Below are positions 23,332-34,744 of a stretch of 64,000 nt of DNA, piece by piece. The notes beneath the pieces are model-generated. The model did no database searches and had not been told where the DNA came from. It saw only the letters and a program-made list of their open reading frames with translations. A program made the position numbers and the translations under genes. Position 1 is the stretch's first letter. Every line of letters starts with the position of its first letter. The stretch comes from Adiantum capillus-veneris (taxonomy: Eukaryota; Streptophyta; Polypodiopsida; Polypodiales; Pteridaceae). The stretch lies in contig CM043960.1 of NCBI GenBank assembly GCA_014529385.2, positions 24,304,396 to 24,368,395 of the forward strand. The letters are read 5' to 3'.

Positions 23332-24267
23332 TCATTCTCGAGGACTCTGTTTCCTGCTTTGTAAGAGCAGATGGTAGGCGTGGCGGAATCAGTCATAAAC
23401 TGAAGAAAGATATTCTAAGAACTGACATGCATACATTCAGTGATTGTTAGCTAGAACTAAGGGTTGAGATTTTTCCATACTCTACAGGTATAATGTAGAG
23501 CTACAAGGACATTTTGATCTTTAAAGGCGGGCTTAAAATCTAGCTGTAATGCTGCTTTATGTCGATATACAGTCCCTCCACTTATATTCAGCACCAAGCA
23601 CACACCAGAGGAGCAGGGCTGCGTGCGAGGAAAATCATACAAAAACTTCTGGAAGCATGCCCACCCAAGATTGTAGTAAACGATACTGGAATTCCGAGGG
23701 CAGCAATTCCATTTAATAATAAAGGATAACAAAGACACAATGCAGCAATTGCAAGAAAGAGACGATGGTTGTATGAATGCGGTGGGCACATTTGACAGAC
23801 TTACCATTTATTAAGTTACTGAAAACAATTGACCTTATCTGTGCAGAATCCTCCCGGTTACTGATTTGCACGACACTCGACTAAACGACCGCTTCAACAT
23901 CACACAACTCTCCATTTTACAACTGAAAAATGTGTATTCAGTGGCGAATGCCTAGGAGGAACAACAATACAAAATGTGTATTGAGTATCATACAATTCCG
24001 GAGTGCTGGAATTCTTCCAGCTCGCCTTCGGACTTCAGAATCTTGTTGCCGAATTGCAGTAATCAATGTACAAGCTTTGTAAGAGCACACTCACATGCTG
24101 CTATCTGCAATGTCACATGTTATAATCTTCGCTAATTTGAGCGGCTAATTAATGGATTCTGCTGAAGGGGCAAAACTACTCCCTCCTTTCGGAGCCCACA
24201 CAAATACCAGCTTATCAAGAACTCTTGATCCACCTCACGCGATGATAAAGAACCCTTGAAATTTGCA
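23332..24267 (-). other. 3' flank of the sulfotransferase gene
   Basis: Presumed 3' UTR and downstream sequence. An AATAAA on the minus strand at 23812-23807 lies about 455 nt after the stop and is a candidate poly(A) signal. The ORFs here show no domain. Confidence 0.35.
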
Positions 24268-25161
24268 CTATATATACTCTGTGTGGTTTAAGAAGTCTTC
24301 AAATTCTGTTCCCCTGAGTACCTTGTAGACCATATCCCAATTTTGAATCTGGTCAGATAGAGACTGTGTGTGTATCTTTACTTGCTGACTTGTCAGAGAT
24401 AATACAGGAACACCCAAAAACTCCTGTGTTTGTTCCAGCCTCTGCAGAATTCCAAAATCATGTCAATAACCAACCTCCCTATGCTCACAAACCTTTACCA
24501 AATCCCCCTCAACACTTCCCTAATAATTGTTCTTGTCCCTAAAGCTCTTGAATAGTCAGTCCAACGTTAAGGCAAGGGGCATAGCATTCACATTTCTCCT
24601 TTTCTAGAGAGGCAAAAATAGCTGACTTAGGCTACTACCAAAGACCACTCATACACATGCATATGGATAAACCTCCTCTAATCAATGCTCGAGCATGTAA
24701 AAAATCATCAATGCACTGTTTATTCACTTTATGAGACCCACCTCTTTATTTTTTACAAGGTCCTCGTAATACACAATGGTATGCCGAGTATCATTAAAAG
24801 CCTCCAAAGCATTTTGGGTCACTTCCAAAATACGCCGGAAGTTGGCCGGTAAGACCTTATGGTTGATAGTCGGTCTGAAATTAGCTAAAGTAAAAGCCTG
24901 GAGCCACAAAGGAAAAAACATTAGAAGCAGACAAAACCCACCAACAGCTCCAAGCCGTATGTAGCAGCAAGTGGGACATACCTCTTCCTTGGAGTGTACA
25001 TGAGACTTGTGAGTTCCGTTCAATAACTTCATCTCCCTGTCATAGGCATTCGCCAGAATTGAGACAAGCCTTTTTAAAAGGTTACGTCTCAACAGAAAGA
25101 TGACGGAGACACCTCTATTCTTGAAATACAAATTTATTTCCCTGTGATACTGCATAGCACC
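24268..25161 (-). CDS. Sulfotransferase-like gene, exons 4-6 (C-terminal half)
   Basis: Exon 4 is 25161-24982 (60 codons), exon 5 is 24897-24742 (52) and exon 6 is 24441-24268 (57 plus TAG). All junctions are phase 0 with GT-AG borders. Exon 4 carries IFLLRRNLLKRLVSILAN, the arginine-containing helix that in this family binds the 3'-phosphate of PAPS, then LLNGTHKSHVHS. Exon 5 has RPTINHKVLP and NDTRHTIVYYEDLVKNKE. Exon 6 has LEQTQEFLGVPV and ends GTEFEDFLNH-TEYI. These blocks match the plant NodH-type/P-loop sulfotransferase-like family in order and spacing. The gene resumes at 52970 across a 27.8-kb intron, together giving 354 residues. Substrate unknown; the Golgi lumen is likely, from the N-terminal anchor. 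Confidence 0.88.
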
Positions 25162-25267
25162 CTGCAACCATACAGACTTCGATGTTGAAATGGTTTAACT
25201 CAAATACTACACAGAAAAGAGAATTATTTTCTGTCTTCCATCATATAGATATGAAGCACCCATCCTC

Positions 25268-25296
25268 TCCCCCCCCCCCCCCCCCGCCCCCCGCGC
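25268..25296 (+). repeat. Poly-C tract
   Basis: About 28 bases of nearly pure C (one G), about 105 bp inside the acceptor end of intron 3. On the transcribed strand it reads as a G-run. Confidence 0.9.
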
Positions 25297-25599
25297 GTGG
25301 GGTTCCAAAACACCACTACTTTTTTTAAGGTTACTGAAACGTTAAGACAGGATGAACGGTGCCATTCCAAACGAGGTGTCCCGTTTCGAGTCACACTTCA
25401 TCATGGCACGTCCCTGTAAGTCCCTACCTTCATTTGCTTCCTTGGCTGTGAAAACAATTTTCAGTCCCCCTAGGCTAAGCCTTTGCCATATCATGCTGGC
25501 TAAGGCACCTAACTCCTCTTGACCACAGCATTCTCATGCAATCCAATAACTAAAAGTAGTTCTCAAAGTTACTTACATCAATTTCATTAGAGCATGCAG

Positions 25600-26960
25600 A
25601 ATTTATATGTTTTAGCAATGGAGATCCAACTCCGATGGGAGGAGGAAAGAGCCACACTGGTGGCCAGTAGTGCCATCTAGGCACGCCTTGAACCAGGGTA
25701 AAGAAAATCCCTGGGCGCCAAAGTCGTAAGAAGGCCTCTCGGTGCTCCCACACGTGGTCGGAGCTGCCCTGAAGTCTCTCAGACTGACCCCTGAGTGTAT
25801 GCATCAGCTCCAGACAAACGTCACAAACAGTCTCTGCTGGTGGGACAGGGAGAACCTCAAAGATGCAGAAGCAGCGGGCCCGCCATATGAACCAGAGTGT
25901 AAGGCCACAAACAAGCTCCCAACACCATTCTCTATCATTGAACCATTCCTGGGGGATGAGCTCTGTGGCAGGCTGGGGTGTAGGTCGACCCCCCTGAATC
26001 ACTATCATCCGGTTGGTGGAAGCCAACTCAAAATGTCTGTTCCCCAAGTCTATATGATGGGTTCCCCAAAATGACATGTAGCCCATAGGGGTTGTTCTCC
26101 AAGTCTATATGATGGGTTGGCCAACCTTATCCGACTGGGATGCTCCACCTCACGAAGTCGGGAATGTGAGTTGTAATTTCAAGTTGTAGGGTTCTCTCCC
26201 CCACAAAAAAAAAGGGGGTGCAGGGCCCACAAGAGTGGACCAGGCTGCAGCACCCCAAGTGTATTGTCGAGTTGTGGAGAGGGTTGGCATCAGCCGAAAG
26301 AAGCCGTTGTGTACCAACCAACTCCCAACTGTTGTAGCCCAGTGTGCAACTAGCCACTGAAACATAATAACCCACCTCGGCTGCCTGCTGTCCAACAACC
26401 GCTCCCAAAAGCTTGACAAGAACTCGGCTGTGAGACCCTCCTCCTGCCAGTGGAATGCTGCAATTGGGCAAGCCTCGCTCCGTGCTGCCAATATCTGTCG
26501 CCCCAAGCGAGCTGTGTACTGGAAAAACGGAGTCCCTAGGTAAGAGAAAGGCTCCTGCTAGAACCACTCTCTCGGGTCTCATTGCACTCGTACCAAAGGG
26601 CAGCTCTCTCAAGCGCAAAGCCGCCAGTGTCCTGACTCTAGATCTGTTGGGTCGGGATCAATGACACAAGTCCTCCCACATATACCCACAACTCGGATCC
26701 TCTGAAAGCAACCCTCTGCAAGCTGTGGTGCCTCTACTGAGACTCTGTGAAGAAGACCCTCTCCCTAAACCTCGAAAAACGTGTGGGGTACCGACTCCGA
26801 GCAAGCCCTAACAGCAATGAGGACCTCCAGGCGCGTGAAGGCCCCCATCCATCTGGGAGCTGCAGCCTGAAGAGAAGTATGCTACTAAGCAAGTATAGCC
26901 CATGCTCTTGTACTAGACTTCCACAAATCCAGCACTCCTACAAAGACATCAGTCACTGAT
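25600..26960 (-). mobile_element. Decayed LINE 3' region (zinc-binding RVT-like), probable
   Basis: Minus-strand frames at 26618-26127 and 26086-25550 are open but carry little firm homology. A WELVCGLTLWFIWRARCF segment and an FHWQEE...FWERLL...QWLVAHWATTVGSWL layout resemble the zf-RVT/C-terminal part of plant LINE ORF2. The CPxC cysteines of that domain are not visible. It may be a diverged non-LTR element of a family different from LINE A and B. Confidence 0.4.
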
Positions 26961-27400
26961 CAAATCACATTTCCGTTGAGGGTCTCAGGTTCAAATCATG
27001 ATCATCATAACCATTTAGCAATCATATACACACCGCGTTGATCTTTTCACGGATGTCTTGATCTACTAAATCTTGTTACTATCACATTCTTTCACAAGTC
27101 AAGAAAACCATGCCCATGATCATCCCCACAAGACAGTACATTCGTAGGGCATGCATTTCGCAAATCACAATTCAATCATTCAATCTAGCCATCTCATCCC
27201 GTCTAGAACTCTTAATGCACTTAGATCCTTCTGCAACCATCTCATCCTTCCGGAACTCTTAATGCACTCACAACAATATCCAATCATCTTATTGAGATAG
27301 AAATTTGATGCACTACAATCACATTCATTTTACATTCACTTAGCCATCACATCCAGATTTGTTGATCTCTAACAGATGTCTAGATGCACTAAGTTCAAAT
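26961..27400 (+). other. No gene seen
   Basis: AT-rich. Two near-identical stretches (CATCTCATCC, CTCTTAATGCACT) recur around 27190 and 27240. Confidence 0.4.
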
Positions 27401-27639
27401 CATTCATCAAATAAAATGTTGTAAACATTTCATCTTTCCAACAAATACTCTAACAATACACACAAAAGAGCATGTTTAATTCTAGGAAATTTTCAATTCA
27501 AAGTACATATTTTCATAAGTCATTCCGCAAAATACTAAAATCCCTTAAATCTAAAAGAGAAATTAGTGACTTTATTCAATCTAGGTAATCTGTGACAAAG
27601 GAGAGGAGTGGCTTCCCTCTTGGGCAGTCCGCACCGCAC

Positions 27640-27800
27640 CATATTCGACCTACTGATTCATCGGTAGCTTTCGGAATAGACACTACTAATAATCCAAAAG
27701 CTTCAAGGTACAGCTTAAAACCGAAGAGAATCTACAAGGTTCTCTTCCCCATCCACTTTGCATCGAGAGCCAAAAAGTGCCCTTGACCAAATTATCCGGT
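27640..27800 (-). pseudogene. Chromovirus 3 chromodomain C-terminal scrap
   Basis: Minus-strand reading DAKWMGKRTL, a stop, then KLYLEAFGL corresponds to DAKWMEEEDL ... ELYLEAFGL at the end of the polyprotein of the 55.9-62.4 kb element. Confidence 0.65.
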
Positions 27801-28042
27801 GGACCTAGCTTTACCTTTTTTGTTATTTTCCTGTGCCCTGGGACCTGTTGGTAGCCCTGTTGGCCTCTCTGTCCTCTGACATCTCAATCTCAATTGTCAT
27901 AATTCTCTAATGAACCATAAGTTGATTCCCTTGTTTCTTCGAAACTCTTTGATGAACAATCAGCTAATTCCCTTCCTTCTTTGGAATTCTCTCATGGACT
28001 ACCATCCACTTCCCTTGGTTCTTTCTTTTCCTTGGAAGACTC

Positions 28043-28800
28043 CTACCCCGTTGAGGTGGACATTGGCTTGTTGGTTGGATAGGTCAATGAGTCAGCATCC
28101 AAACCAAAACCTTGCTTGGCATGTCCCATAAGTCTCTGAATGGAGTCAGACTTCTTTTGCAAACAATATAGTCGAATCTCTTTTGGCAATCCACAACAAA
28201 ACAACTCAATCTCATCCTTCAAAGTGATCCTACGAAACAAGGTCACTGGCAAATTGGTATCCCCAAACCTCTGGCAATAATCATCCAAAGTGCCTTCCTT
28301 ATTCATTCTCAGATGATGTCAAATCGTGATGATATCTTCTTCATATTCTTTCGTATCCACGTAAAAATGAAAACTCTCTTGAACTTTAACCACTTTTTAG
28401 GTGTTTCTATGTGCAACAACAGAGTAGACCACCACATCTCTGCGTTTTCTTTCAAGTAGGACGTCGCTCTTCGTACCTTGGGACGTTCCGAGAAACAACC
28501 TCCCAAGAAGGCAATGTCAAACTGCAGTATGAATTCAAGGGCTCGATGAGTATCCTAGTAGCCTAAAAACGTGTCAAAGTTGACTACTTGACCCCTGTCC
28601 TTGAACTCCTTGGTCTTCTTGACCCCCGTCCTTGAACTCCTTGGTCTTCTTGTTCTTTTTCTCATTGTTAGAACTATCAAAAGAGAATGAGATCTCCTCC
28701 TCTGAGCTGCTAGATTGCTTTTTGTGCTTTCTAGACTTTTTCTTAGATCTGCTTTTCTTGCTTTTCCTTCATTTCTTCCGCATTTTCTCATCGTCACTGG
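28043..28800 (-). pseudogene. gag: Chromovirus 3 Gag
   Basis: Minus-strand blocks run in order: a charged KEFKDRGQVVNFDTF segment, RRATSYLKENAEMWWSTLLL (28480-28420), KWLKFKRVF, then TLDDYCQRF and LPKEIRLYCLQKK. They match the retrotransposon Gag fold of the other chromoviruses here (SFLKGNARTRWSTLLL). A frame change separates 28309 from 28306, and a 31-bp tandem duplication lies upstream. Confidence 0.75.
28590..28651 (+). repeat. 31-bp tandem duplication in Gag
   Basis: Units 28590-28620 and 28621-28651 are identical except for one base. The unit length is not divisible by 3, so the duplication shifts the Gag frame. Confidence 0.85.
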
Positions 28801-29414
28801 AGCAAGAGGATGACAAACTGTCGGAACTCTCTTAAGGCGAAGAAAAATCTAGGTCATTCTCAAAATGAGCATGCTTCTTGGATCTACTTACCACCTCAAA
28901 AGTCGATTTCCGGCCCAACCGAGGAAATCCCTTGAATTCCTTTTCTTCCGAGAGTGCCTTAAGCTTCTAAATTCTAATCAACGGGTTTGTCTTCCTTTGA
29001 AGAGTTTTGTCAAACTTTCTGTGAGTACGGTTTCTACTTTTTTAGACTCGGCTTCTCTTCTTGCTTCATTACCGACTTGAGAGTTAAATTGATGGCCTCT
29101 CACCGTCTAGAATGAATCTCGTCAGGTGGGTAATTCTTCAAGTAATTCACATATTTCGGGTCCTTGGAGTACTTGATCGATCTTTTCATACACGTGTAAA
29201 CCTGTAGTTGAAGTTTGTACTCCGCTCTCTCGCGATTCCCTGCTAGAAATTTTCCAAAATCTTCGTTGGTTTCCTCTATTCCACGTTGAAACTCTGCTTT
29301 TCTTCATCTCCCCACAGACCAACAGTCAGAGGGGTGTCGTCTCTATCGGATTCTCCGCAAGAACCCGTGTGTGTTGTAGAAAGGATCCGATCCTTCATAG
29401 AGCTTCAATACCAT

Positions 29415-29851
29415 TGTTACAAGCTTGGACACTCCAAGCAAGAAATCAATAGCAATACATGAACAAAATCTCCAAATAACTAAACTTGAATAGAGAGAGA
29501 GAAAAGGAGACTGGACACGAGACGGCAGAGTTCCGTCCCTAACGCATTGGCCCCAAAGACTAGCACCCCTTCCGGTATTTCTTGATTATTGCTTCACAAG
29601 GGTACAACTCCCAAGGGTCCAACTCTCTCCAAGACTATACGTCTAGAGAGTAGCGAGAGGCCCCAAGGTCCCTTATAAATAGTACAAGGGATGCCCAAAA
29701 GCATTTTTTCTAAAAGCATCTGCTTCCAAAATCCTGCGCTAAAAATTGTCCAAAACAACCAACACAAATCCCAGAAACTGCCCAAAACACCCAACACAAA
29801 TTGCAGAAATCCATACACCCTGCCACATCATCAATCGACGCGATTTACACA
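29415..29851 (-). repeat. Chromovirus 3 LTR (5' LTR)
   Basis: Bounded by TGTTACAAGC at 29415 and ...GATTTACACA at 29851 (TG...CA in both readings). The minus-strand LTR start contains TTGATGATGTGGCA, matching TTGATGACGTGGCA at the LTR start of the 55.9-62.4 kb element. The minus-strand LTR end GTAACA is followed by a TGGTAT-type primer site. The outer edge is inferred. Confidence 0.6.
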
Positions 29852-29922
29852 AATCCAACTAGAGTTCAAGCTTTTGTATTTTTATGGCTTTAGGCCCCTC
29901 GGCCGTGTTCTTCAAGTTGGTA

Positions 29923-29949
29923 GGGGTTAGATGTTTAAACTCTAACCCC
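29923..29949. other. Perfect 9-bp stem-loop
   Basis: GGGGTTAGA at 29923-29931 pairs with TCTAACCCC at 29941-29949 around TGTTTAAAC. An outer GGTAG/CTACC pair (29919-29923 and 29958-29962) may extend it. Confidence 0.55.
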
Positions 29950-30059
29950 TTAGGCCCTACCACCAAATCTTCATAGTTCTTCTGAATTCGGTTCTTTTGG
30001 GTCGGCCAGTCTTTCCATTTGGGCATGCCACATCACCAACTTGTGGCAAGTTGTCTATC

Positions 30060-30214
30060 CCTACCCATCATTGCATGCCCTTTGCTCGTGTGTTGCCTAT
30101 GCCTTTGTTCATTGTGAGCTTGGCCATTTCTTGTATATTATATATCGTCGGTTTTCCTCATTTTGAGATTTCCCACTACTAATGCACAGCTGATTTACCA
30201 ACAAAGTTGTGTGT

Positions 30215-30245
<31 letters not shown>
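30060..30245 (+). mobile_element. LINE 3'-end fragment plus GT/G microsatellite
   Basis: GGTTTTCCTCATTTTGAG followed by ATTTCCCACTA at about 30151-30180 matches the 3' ends of LINE A (50895) and LINE B (52772). After about 25 bases it runs into a GT repeat (30206-30229) and a G-run (30229-30245), as the other LINE ends run into GT repeats. Confidence 0.6.
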
Positions 30246-30246
<1 letters not shown>

Positions 30247-30409
30247 GGGAGAATCTGACACGCCTACGCGTCCTTCTGCAGAGTACTCAGCCCCTCAGCG
30301 CGCGCGCGTGTGTGTCAGCTCTCATGAGATAAGGCCAGAGACAAGTTTTATGAGGCAATTTAGCCTCGAAGTGGGCCACATATACCTCTTTCTTGACTTT
30401 ACAGAGTCA
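30245..30409 (+). other. Sequence shared with the 37.1-kb region
   Basis: GCGTCCTTCTGCAGAGTACTCAG and the following CGCGCGCG-TGTGTGTCAGC block (about 30267-30320) recur behind the G-run at 37097-37160. It probably belongs to the 5' end of a LINE or another repeat of unknown class. Confidence 0.5.
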
Positions 30410-31071
30410 GAAAAATGGCTGAAAATCAGGATTATCAGCCTCCAAAACTGCTCCAAAAAGTTAGTTACGAGTTCTGTTCTCCCAAACTTGGTAAATTGGC
30501 CAAAAAGTGCCACTTGGCACTCATACATGCAATTTTCCCGCATTGGGCTTCCTGCTTAAAAATCTCTCAACTAGTGCATCAGTTGACTTTGCAACAGAGT
30601 AATAAAAGTTCCCCTTGTCATTCTGAAGCTAATGACGCGTACAGATTTCATGGCCCAAAATAGCAGTTCCCTAAATTTTAGGAGATGCTTCCGTTGGGCT
30701 CCCACTGGTCATCTGACCATCTATCCTCATTGGGTCCGCATCCAAAAGTGAAATGTGGCCCAACTGTCAGATACTTTCTATTGGTGATCCCCACCTTGAC
30801 TTTATGCCTTTATTGAGTTCACGTCCTAGTATCCACCAACTTGCTAAGTGCAACGAGGCAACCTACATGATCTTGCACTGAGCCTAGACATCCTCTTACT
30901 ATACGAATTCCAGTGCCGACCAACTTCCCGTCTGCGAGTAAAATTACCGTTCACATTGGCCATACAATGTCCGACCATTTGCAACTTCAAAAAGAGGGTC
31001 TCAAAAATTAAACAAAAATCATTGGAAAGAAACCAATAACTAAGATTAGCAGTTGCCACGTCCTCGTGACA
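30410..31071 (-). repeat. Chromovirus 2 3' LTR, truncated
   Basis: From about 30410 to ...CGTGACA at 31071 this is closely similar to 34960-35622. The outer two thirds are missing and replaced by unrelated GC-rich sequence. The adjoining TACCTCCCTCTTAA reads as a polypurine tract on the minus strand. Confidence 0.75.
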
Positions 31072-31681
31072 TACCTCCCTCTTAAAATCGCAAACAATTT
31101 TTGTTTTATTTTCGGAGTCGGGTGGGGCACGCCCGATCGCTCCACTCATACACCAAAAAAGTATACAAGAAGAACGACCAGGACTATGCACTCAGAAACC
31201 AAAGGCAGATGCTTTTGTCACTAGTATCCTCTAGACTACGAGAGGCCAGAATTATCTACACTCTTAGGGCCATGACTAATCCCTTGAGAGACCCATTTCG
31301 CCAACTTGATTTGGGCGTGACAGTGACCAAGTACCTCTGTTCAGAGGCCCAGGTACTGCGGGACTTGCTTCGGTCTTCCCTTTGGAGTTGCATCCTCCAG
31401 GTAACTTGTCGCTCACCTCACTAAACTACCTTTGAAACCTGACAGTTTTCCCCTAGGAAATGCCATACCCCCTTGGAAGGGCGTCGGCTCACAGGTGACG
31501 TCCGCTGAGGTTGGTGGTGTCTCCCTTTTGCACCTCCCAACCCCTTTTAGGTGAAGTTGACCCCCCCGGGGGGGAATGGCACTTGGGCACTCTTGTAGCT
31601 CATCTGGCTTCGCTTGGGGAGAATTATGTCATTTCCCCCATAAGGGATCGGATTCAAAATAACAACATAAGAAGAGGACCA

Positions 31682-32470
31682 TTATCTCCCCATCCGCCTA
31701 TGCAGAGCACCCACGTACCGGGGTACAACTTCACCGAGGAACTTCGCCACAGGCACGTGCCCTGCGGTCCCGTCCCTCGAGTGCGGGTTACGGCGTAGCC
31801 AAAAGGGCATCTGCTTCCCGCGAGCCTCCCCACCAAGGAGGATAACGGTCCTTTCTTCAGGGTCCAACGAAGGGTCGATTGCGTTGAAGGTGGATTTGAA
31901 TCGGTCCAGCCATCTCTCCCTAGATTCGTAAACCGCCGAACAAGTTCATCAGCAAATGCGAAAGCGAACGACCTCTAACTGGGAGCACAGCGTGCAAATG
32001 CTGTGTCCACGCATGTAACTATCCGCCAGTTTGAGCCCACCTACTCTCGCGAGAGCCAGCATTCTCTCCTCCTTCCTATTCACTATAGTGCTTCTATTGA
32101 GTTGCAATAGACATCCACGTGTTTGTTCAAAGCCCGTCTCCTTATAGGGCTCCAACGCCAAGCACGAATGCCTCTCGTCCCACTTCTCCCATGCGTGGTA
32201 GCGAATTGAGCTAAAGTCAGCCGACGGGATATACTTATTCATCCAATTATGGGTTCTTGTCGTCCAAGTCCACTTCTTGAACGGTTGGTTCTTAGGCTTC
32301 TTGTTTACCAAGGAGCCTATCCAGGTAGATGAAACCGAGCGGTACTTGTCAAAAACCCTTGCTTGTTGTCCCCCACAAAAGGCAGGTACGGGTGGTATGT
32401 TAAACTCGTGATGGAGAGTTGTCGTCCCTACAGAGGTTGACCTGTCCTCAATTGCATACCATAAATACAT
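31682..32470 (-). CDS. Unidentified ORF between pol and 3' LTR of chromovirus 2
   Basis: On the minus strand a 173-codon frame runs from 32470 to 31949, ends in two adjacent stops, and the same frame then continues open to about 31682 for 60 more residues. It reads like a real protein rather than noise: many Trp and Arg, with segments such as KWTWTTRTHNWMNKYIPSAD and YHAWEKWDERHS. It does not resemble Gag, Pol or a membrane envelope (no hydrophobic helix). It may be a captured host segment or part of another transposon; a plant-mobile-domain-like protein is one possibility I could not confirm. Confidence 0.35.
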
Positions 32471-32590
32471 GCCACTGATGATCTTGTGTTGTTAGCACTC
32501 TTTTATCATCGCATGTACCCGCAAGAAAGATCGTAACACATAGATACAAATGACTTAATGAGACCTTCATACTTTTGTCATTTCCATCTA

Positions 32591-32791
32591 TTACATTGAA
32601 TTCCTATGCACATATGATGTGCTAGCTCTATCATTATCCCTCCTTTGCACACGTTGGGTTGGGGCATAAGTAGGCTGTAACCCAAAGACCTCAAGGTAAA
32701 GCTGCAATACATTTGGTGACTCTAACAGTTCATGCTCTTCCATCCACTTTCCATCCATAGGTGGATAGTTCTTGAACTTACCACATAGCAT
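32591..32791 (-). pseudogene. Chromovirus 2 chromodomain tail
   Basis: Minus-strand KFKNYPPMDGKWMEEHELLE followed by LQLYLEVFGLQP aligns with the C-terminal chromodomain end in the other chromoviruses (KFKNYPALDAKWMEEEDL, LYLEAFGL). The rest of integrase is missing upstream. Confidence 0.8.
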
Positions 32792-33998
32792 CTTGCAACC
32801 TGTCCCTTAACTTTTTACCTGTGCAAGAGGCTTTTGCCTCTACAAACGAGCATAATTCCGCAACACTGTAGCGTACTACCCACGACCAAGTAAGCTCAAA
32901 TTTCAAGATGATTTACCAATGCGTCAAAGAATCCAAGCAATCGCCTCAGAGAATCGGCGAGTAGCATGTCACCTGGCAAACCCACATCACTCCCGCAGGA
33001 GATCTAGTGGCCAATCTACCACCGTGAGACCTCTCTCTATCTCATTTTGGTTCATACTTGAAAACCCTAAAAACGCAGCAGAAAATCAACCCTAATTTGA
33101 CCACTTTTTGGCAAGGCGAACATGCGAAATTTCCTATCTGTCCTGTGAAGAGGAACCCTTCTTCCATAATGCCCTTCCCTTTGTCGGCCATAGTATAATC
33201 CCGTATTCCTGTACTCTCTGTCTTTACGCAAAACAACCGAGGATCACTTCTTGAGGAAAAAGTGATTGATATCCCGGCAATGGAAACTTGAAACCGGACC
33301 GTGAGGCGGTAGGCTTTGGCTTTTACCCGAAATTCTTTACTTTAGACACACAGAGAGAACGTGCAATGGAAACCTGCAATGGGAATTAACACTTAAGTAC
33401 ACACACGGCTCGGAAGCTAAAATGCCCCGAGCAGACACCGACAACCTGTAGGCCCCAAAACTGGCGCCCCTTTCAATATTTCTTTATACTTTGAGAGGGT
33501 AAATTACAAAGTAGAGTCCTGGGAATCCTTTACCTGTATCCCACTAGATACCACCTGTTTTGGCCAAATTTCGGTAGCATAACAGCCCTGAAACTTGCAC
33601 GAAACCAATTCCCCTACTGGAACTCACTTCCACTGGCATAAACCCTCTGATTTCTGTCCAAAAACAGTAAATACAGCTCGCTGTATTTACTGGTTTTTGC
33701 CCTGTTTTCAACCCCAAACAGTCCCCTAACTGTCCTCTGCCAGTCGGGCACGATTCCCAATGGTTATGGCGTCCTTATGGCTGAAAAACAATCAATTTAC
33801 AGCGCATACACAGTGTTGAAAACGCACCTGTACGGTGAGGTTATGACCCTCATCGGTGCCTGCTTTGGAGAAGCAATTAGCTACCCCTGTTCCTGCTCAA
33901 GGAGGCTCTTGCCTCAGCACAAAAGCATGAAACACCACACAGCTGTACATCAGTCAAATGAAGAGCCCTCTTGTGGGGCATCACATAACTGCACGTAG

Positions 33999-34008
33999 GA
34001 GAGAGAGA

Positions 34009-34047
<39 letters not shown>
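33999..34047 (+). repeat. GA microsatellite
   Basis: GAGAGA run with a single ATA interruption, inside the chromovirus 2 LTR. A shorter GA run is at 34348-34364. Confidence 0.9.
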
Positions 34048-34162
34048 CAGTGTGTAGTGTGCAGGGCATCACTCCTAGCACCACACTGTACATGAGAGGG
34101 AAAAAAGCACTCCATAGCTCTTAAACCTGTGACAAAACTCTCAAAATGAAGCATCCCCCCAG

Positions 34163-34744
34163 CAGTGTGACATGAAACGTTTCGTGGTTTCGGTCGTTTC
34201 GGGGTTTCGAGGTTTTGAAACGTTTCGTTTCATAGCGTCAAAAACATGAAACAGGTTTCATAAACGACATTAAATTATATATTAATAAAATATGATAAAT
34301 ATGTATACAATGTAGCACACATGACTCTAGACTTTAATGTCCACAAGAGAGAGAGAGAGAGAGACGTGCTCACTGCTCAGTGCTCAGTGCTCACTGCTTA
34401 GAAGCGACTTCAAGCGAGCACGATCAAAGAGATGTTCAGTATTGATGAAAGTTAAAACACAGCCACTAGTTTCTTGAAACATAACTGATGCATCATTGAT
34501 TCATTTAGCAAAGTACTTCTATTGAACAAAGTTCAAACTTAATTCAATGTCACAAACCATAAGTTTTAGGGACCACAATCATCTGTTAACTGCAGCTAGA
34601 CCTCAAAAAAATGGAAAAAAAAAACCCCAATTTTAAACGTTTCATAAAAAATGCTTGTCCGTTTCATGCGTTTCAGCAAAACGTTTCATAGGTTTCGGAG
34701 TTTCGGGGTTTCATCTGCATGAAACGCGTTTTTATGTCACACTG
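34163..34744. mobile_element. hAT-like miniature element (582 bp) with 8-bp TSD
   Basis: The ends are CAGTGTGACAT at 34163 and its complement ATGTCACACTG ending at 34744. The flanks are CCCCCCAG (34155-34162) and CCTCCCAG (34745-34752), an 8-bp target duplication with one mismatch, as expected for hAT transposons with CAGTG-type ends. The interior near both ends is dense in GAAAC/GTTTC words. No transposase. Confidence 0.8.

Larger units (their letters stand above)
27400..29851 (-). mobile_element. Chromovirus 3, deletion derivative (Ty3/gypsy)
   Basis: On the minus strand: an LTR at 29851-29415, a primer-binding-like TGGTATTGAAGC just after it, Gag at about 28800-28050, then directly the end of the chromodomain region (DAKWM and LYLEAFGL) at about 27790-27660. 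The 3' leader (CTTTGTCACAGATTACCT-type) near 27600 matches the sequence after the stop of the 55.9-62.4 kb chromovirus. Protease, RT, RNase H and integrase are missing. No second LTR was found. Confidence 0.75.

Noticed and set aside
23457..23807. Minus-strand ORFs after the sulfotransferase stop
   Set aside because: No domain, no splice link into the gene; best read as 3' UTR or flank.
25742..26074. 110-residue plus-strand ORF
   Set aside because: Antisense to the decayed LINE-like frame, no domain.
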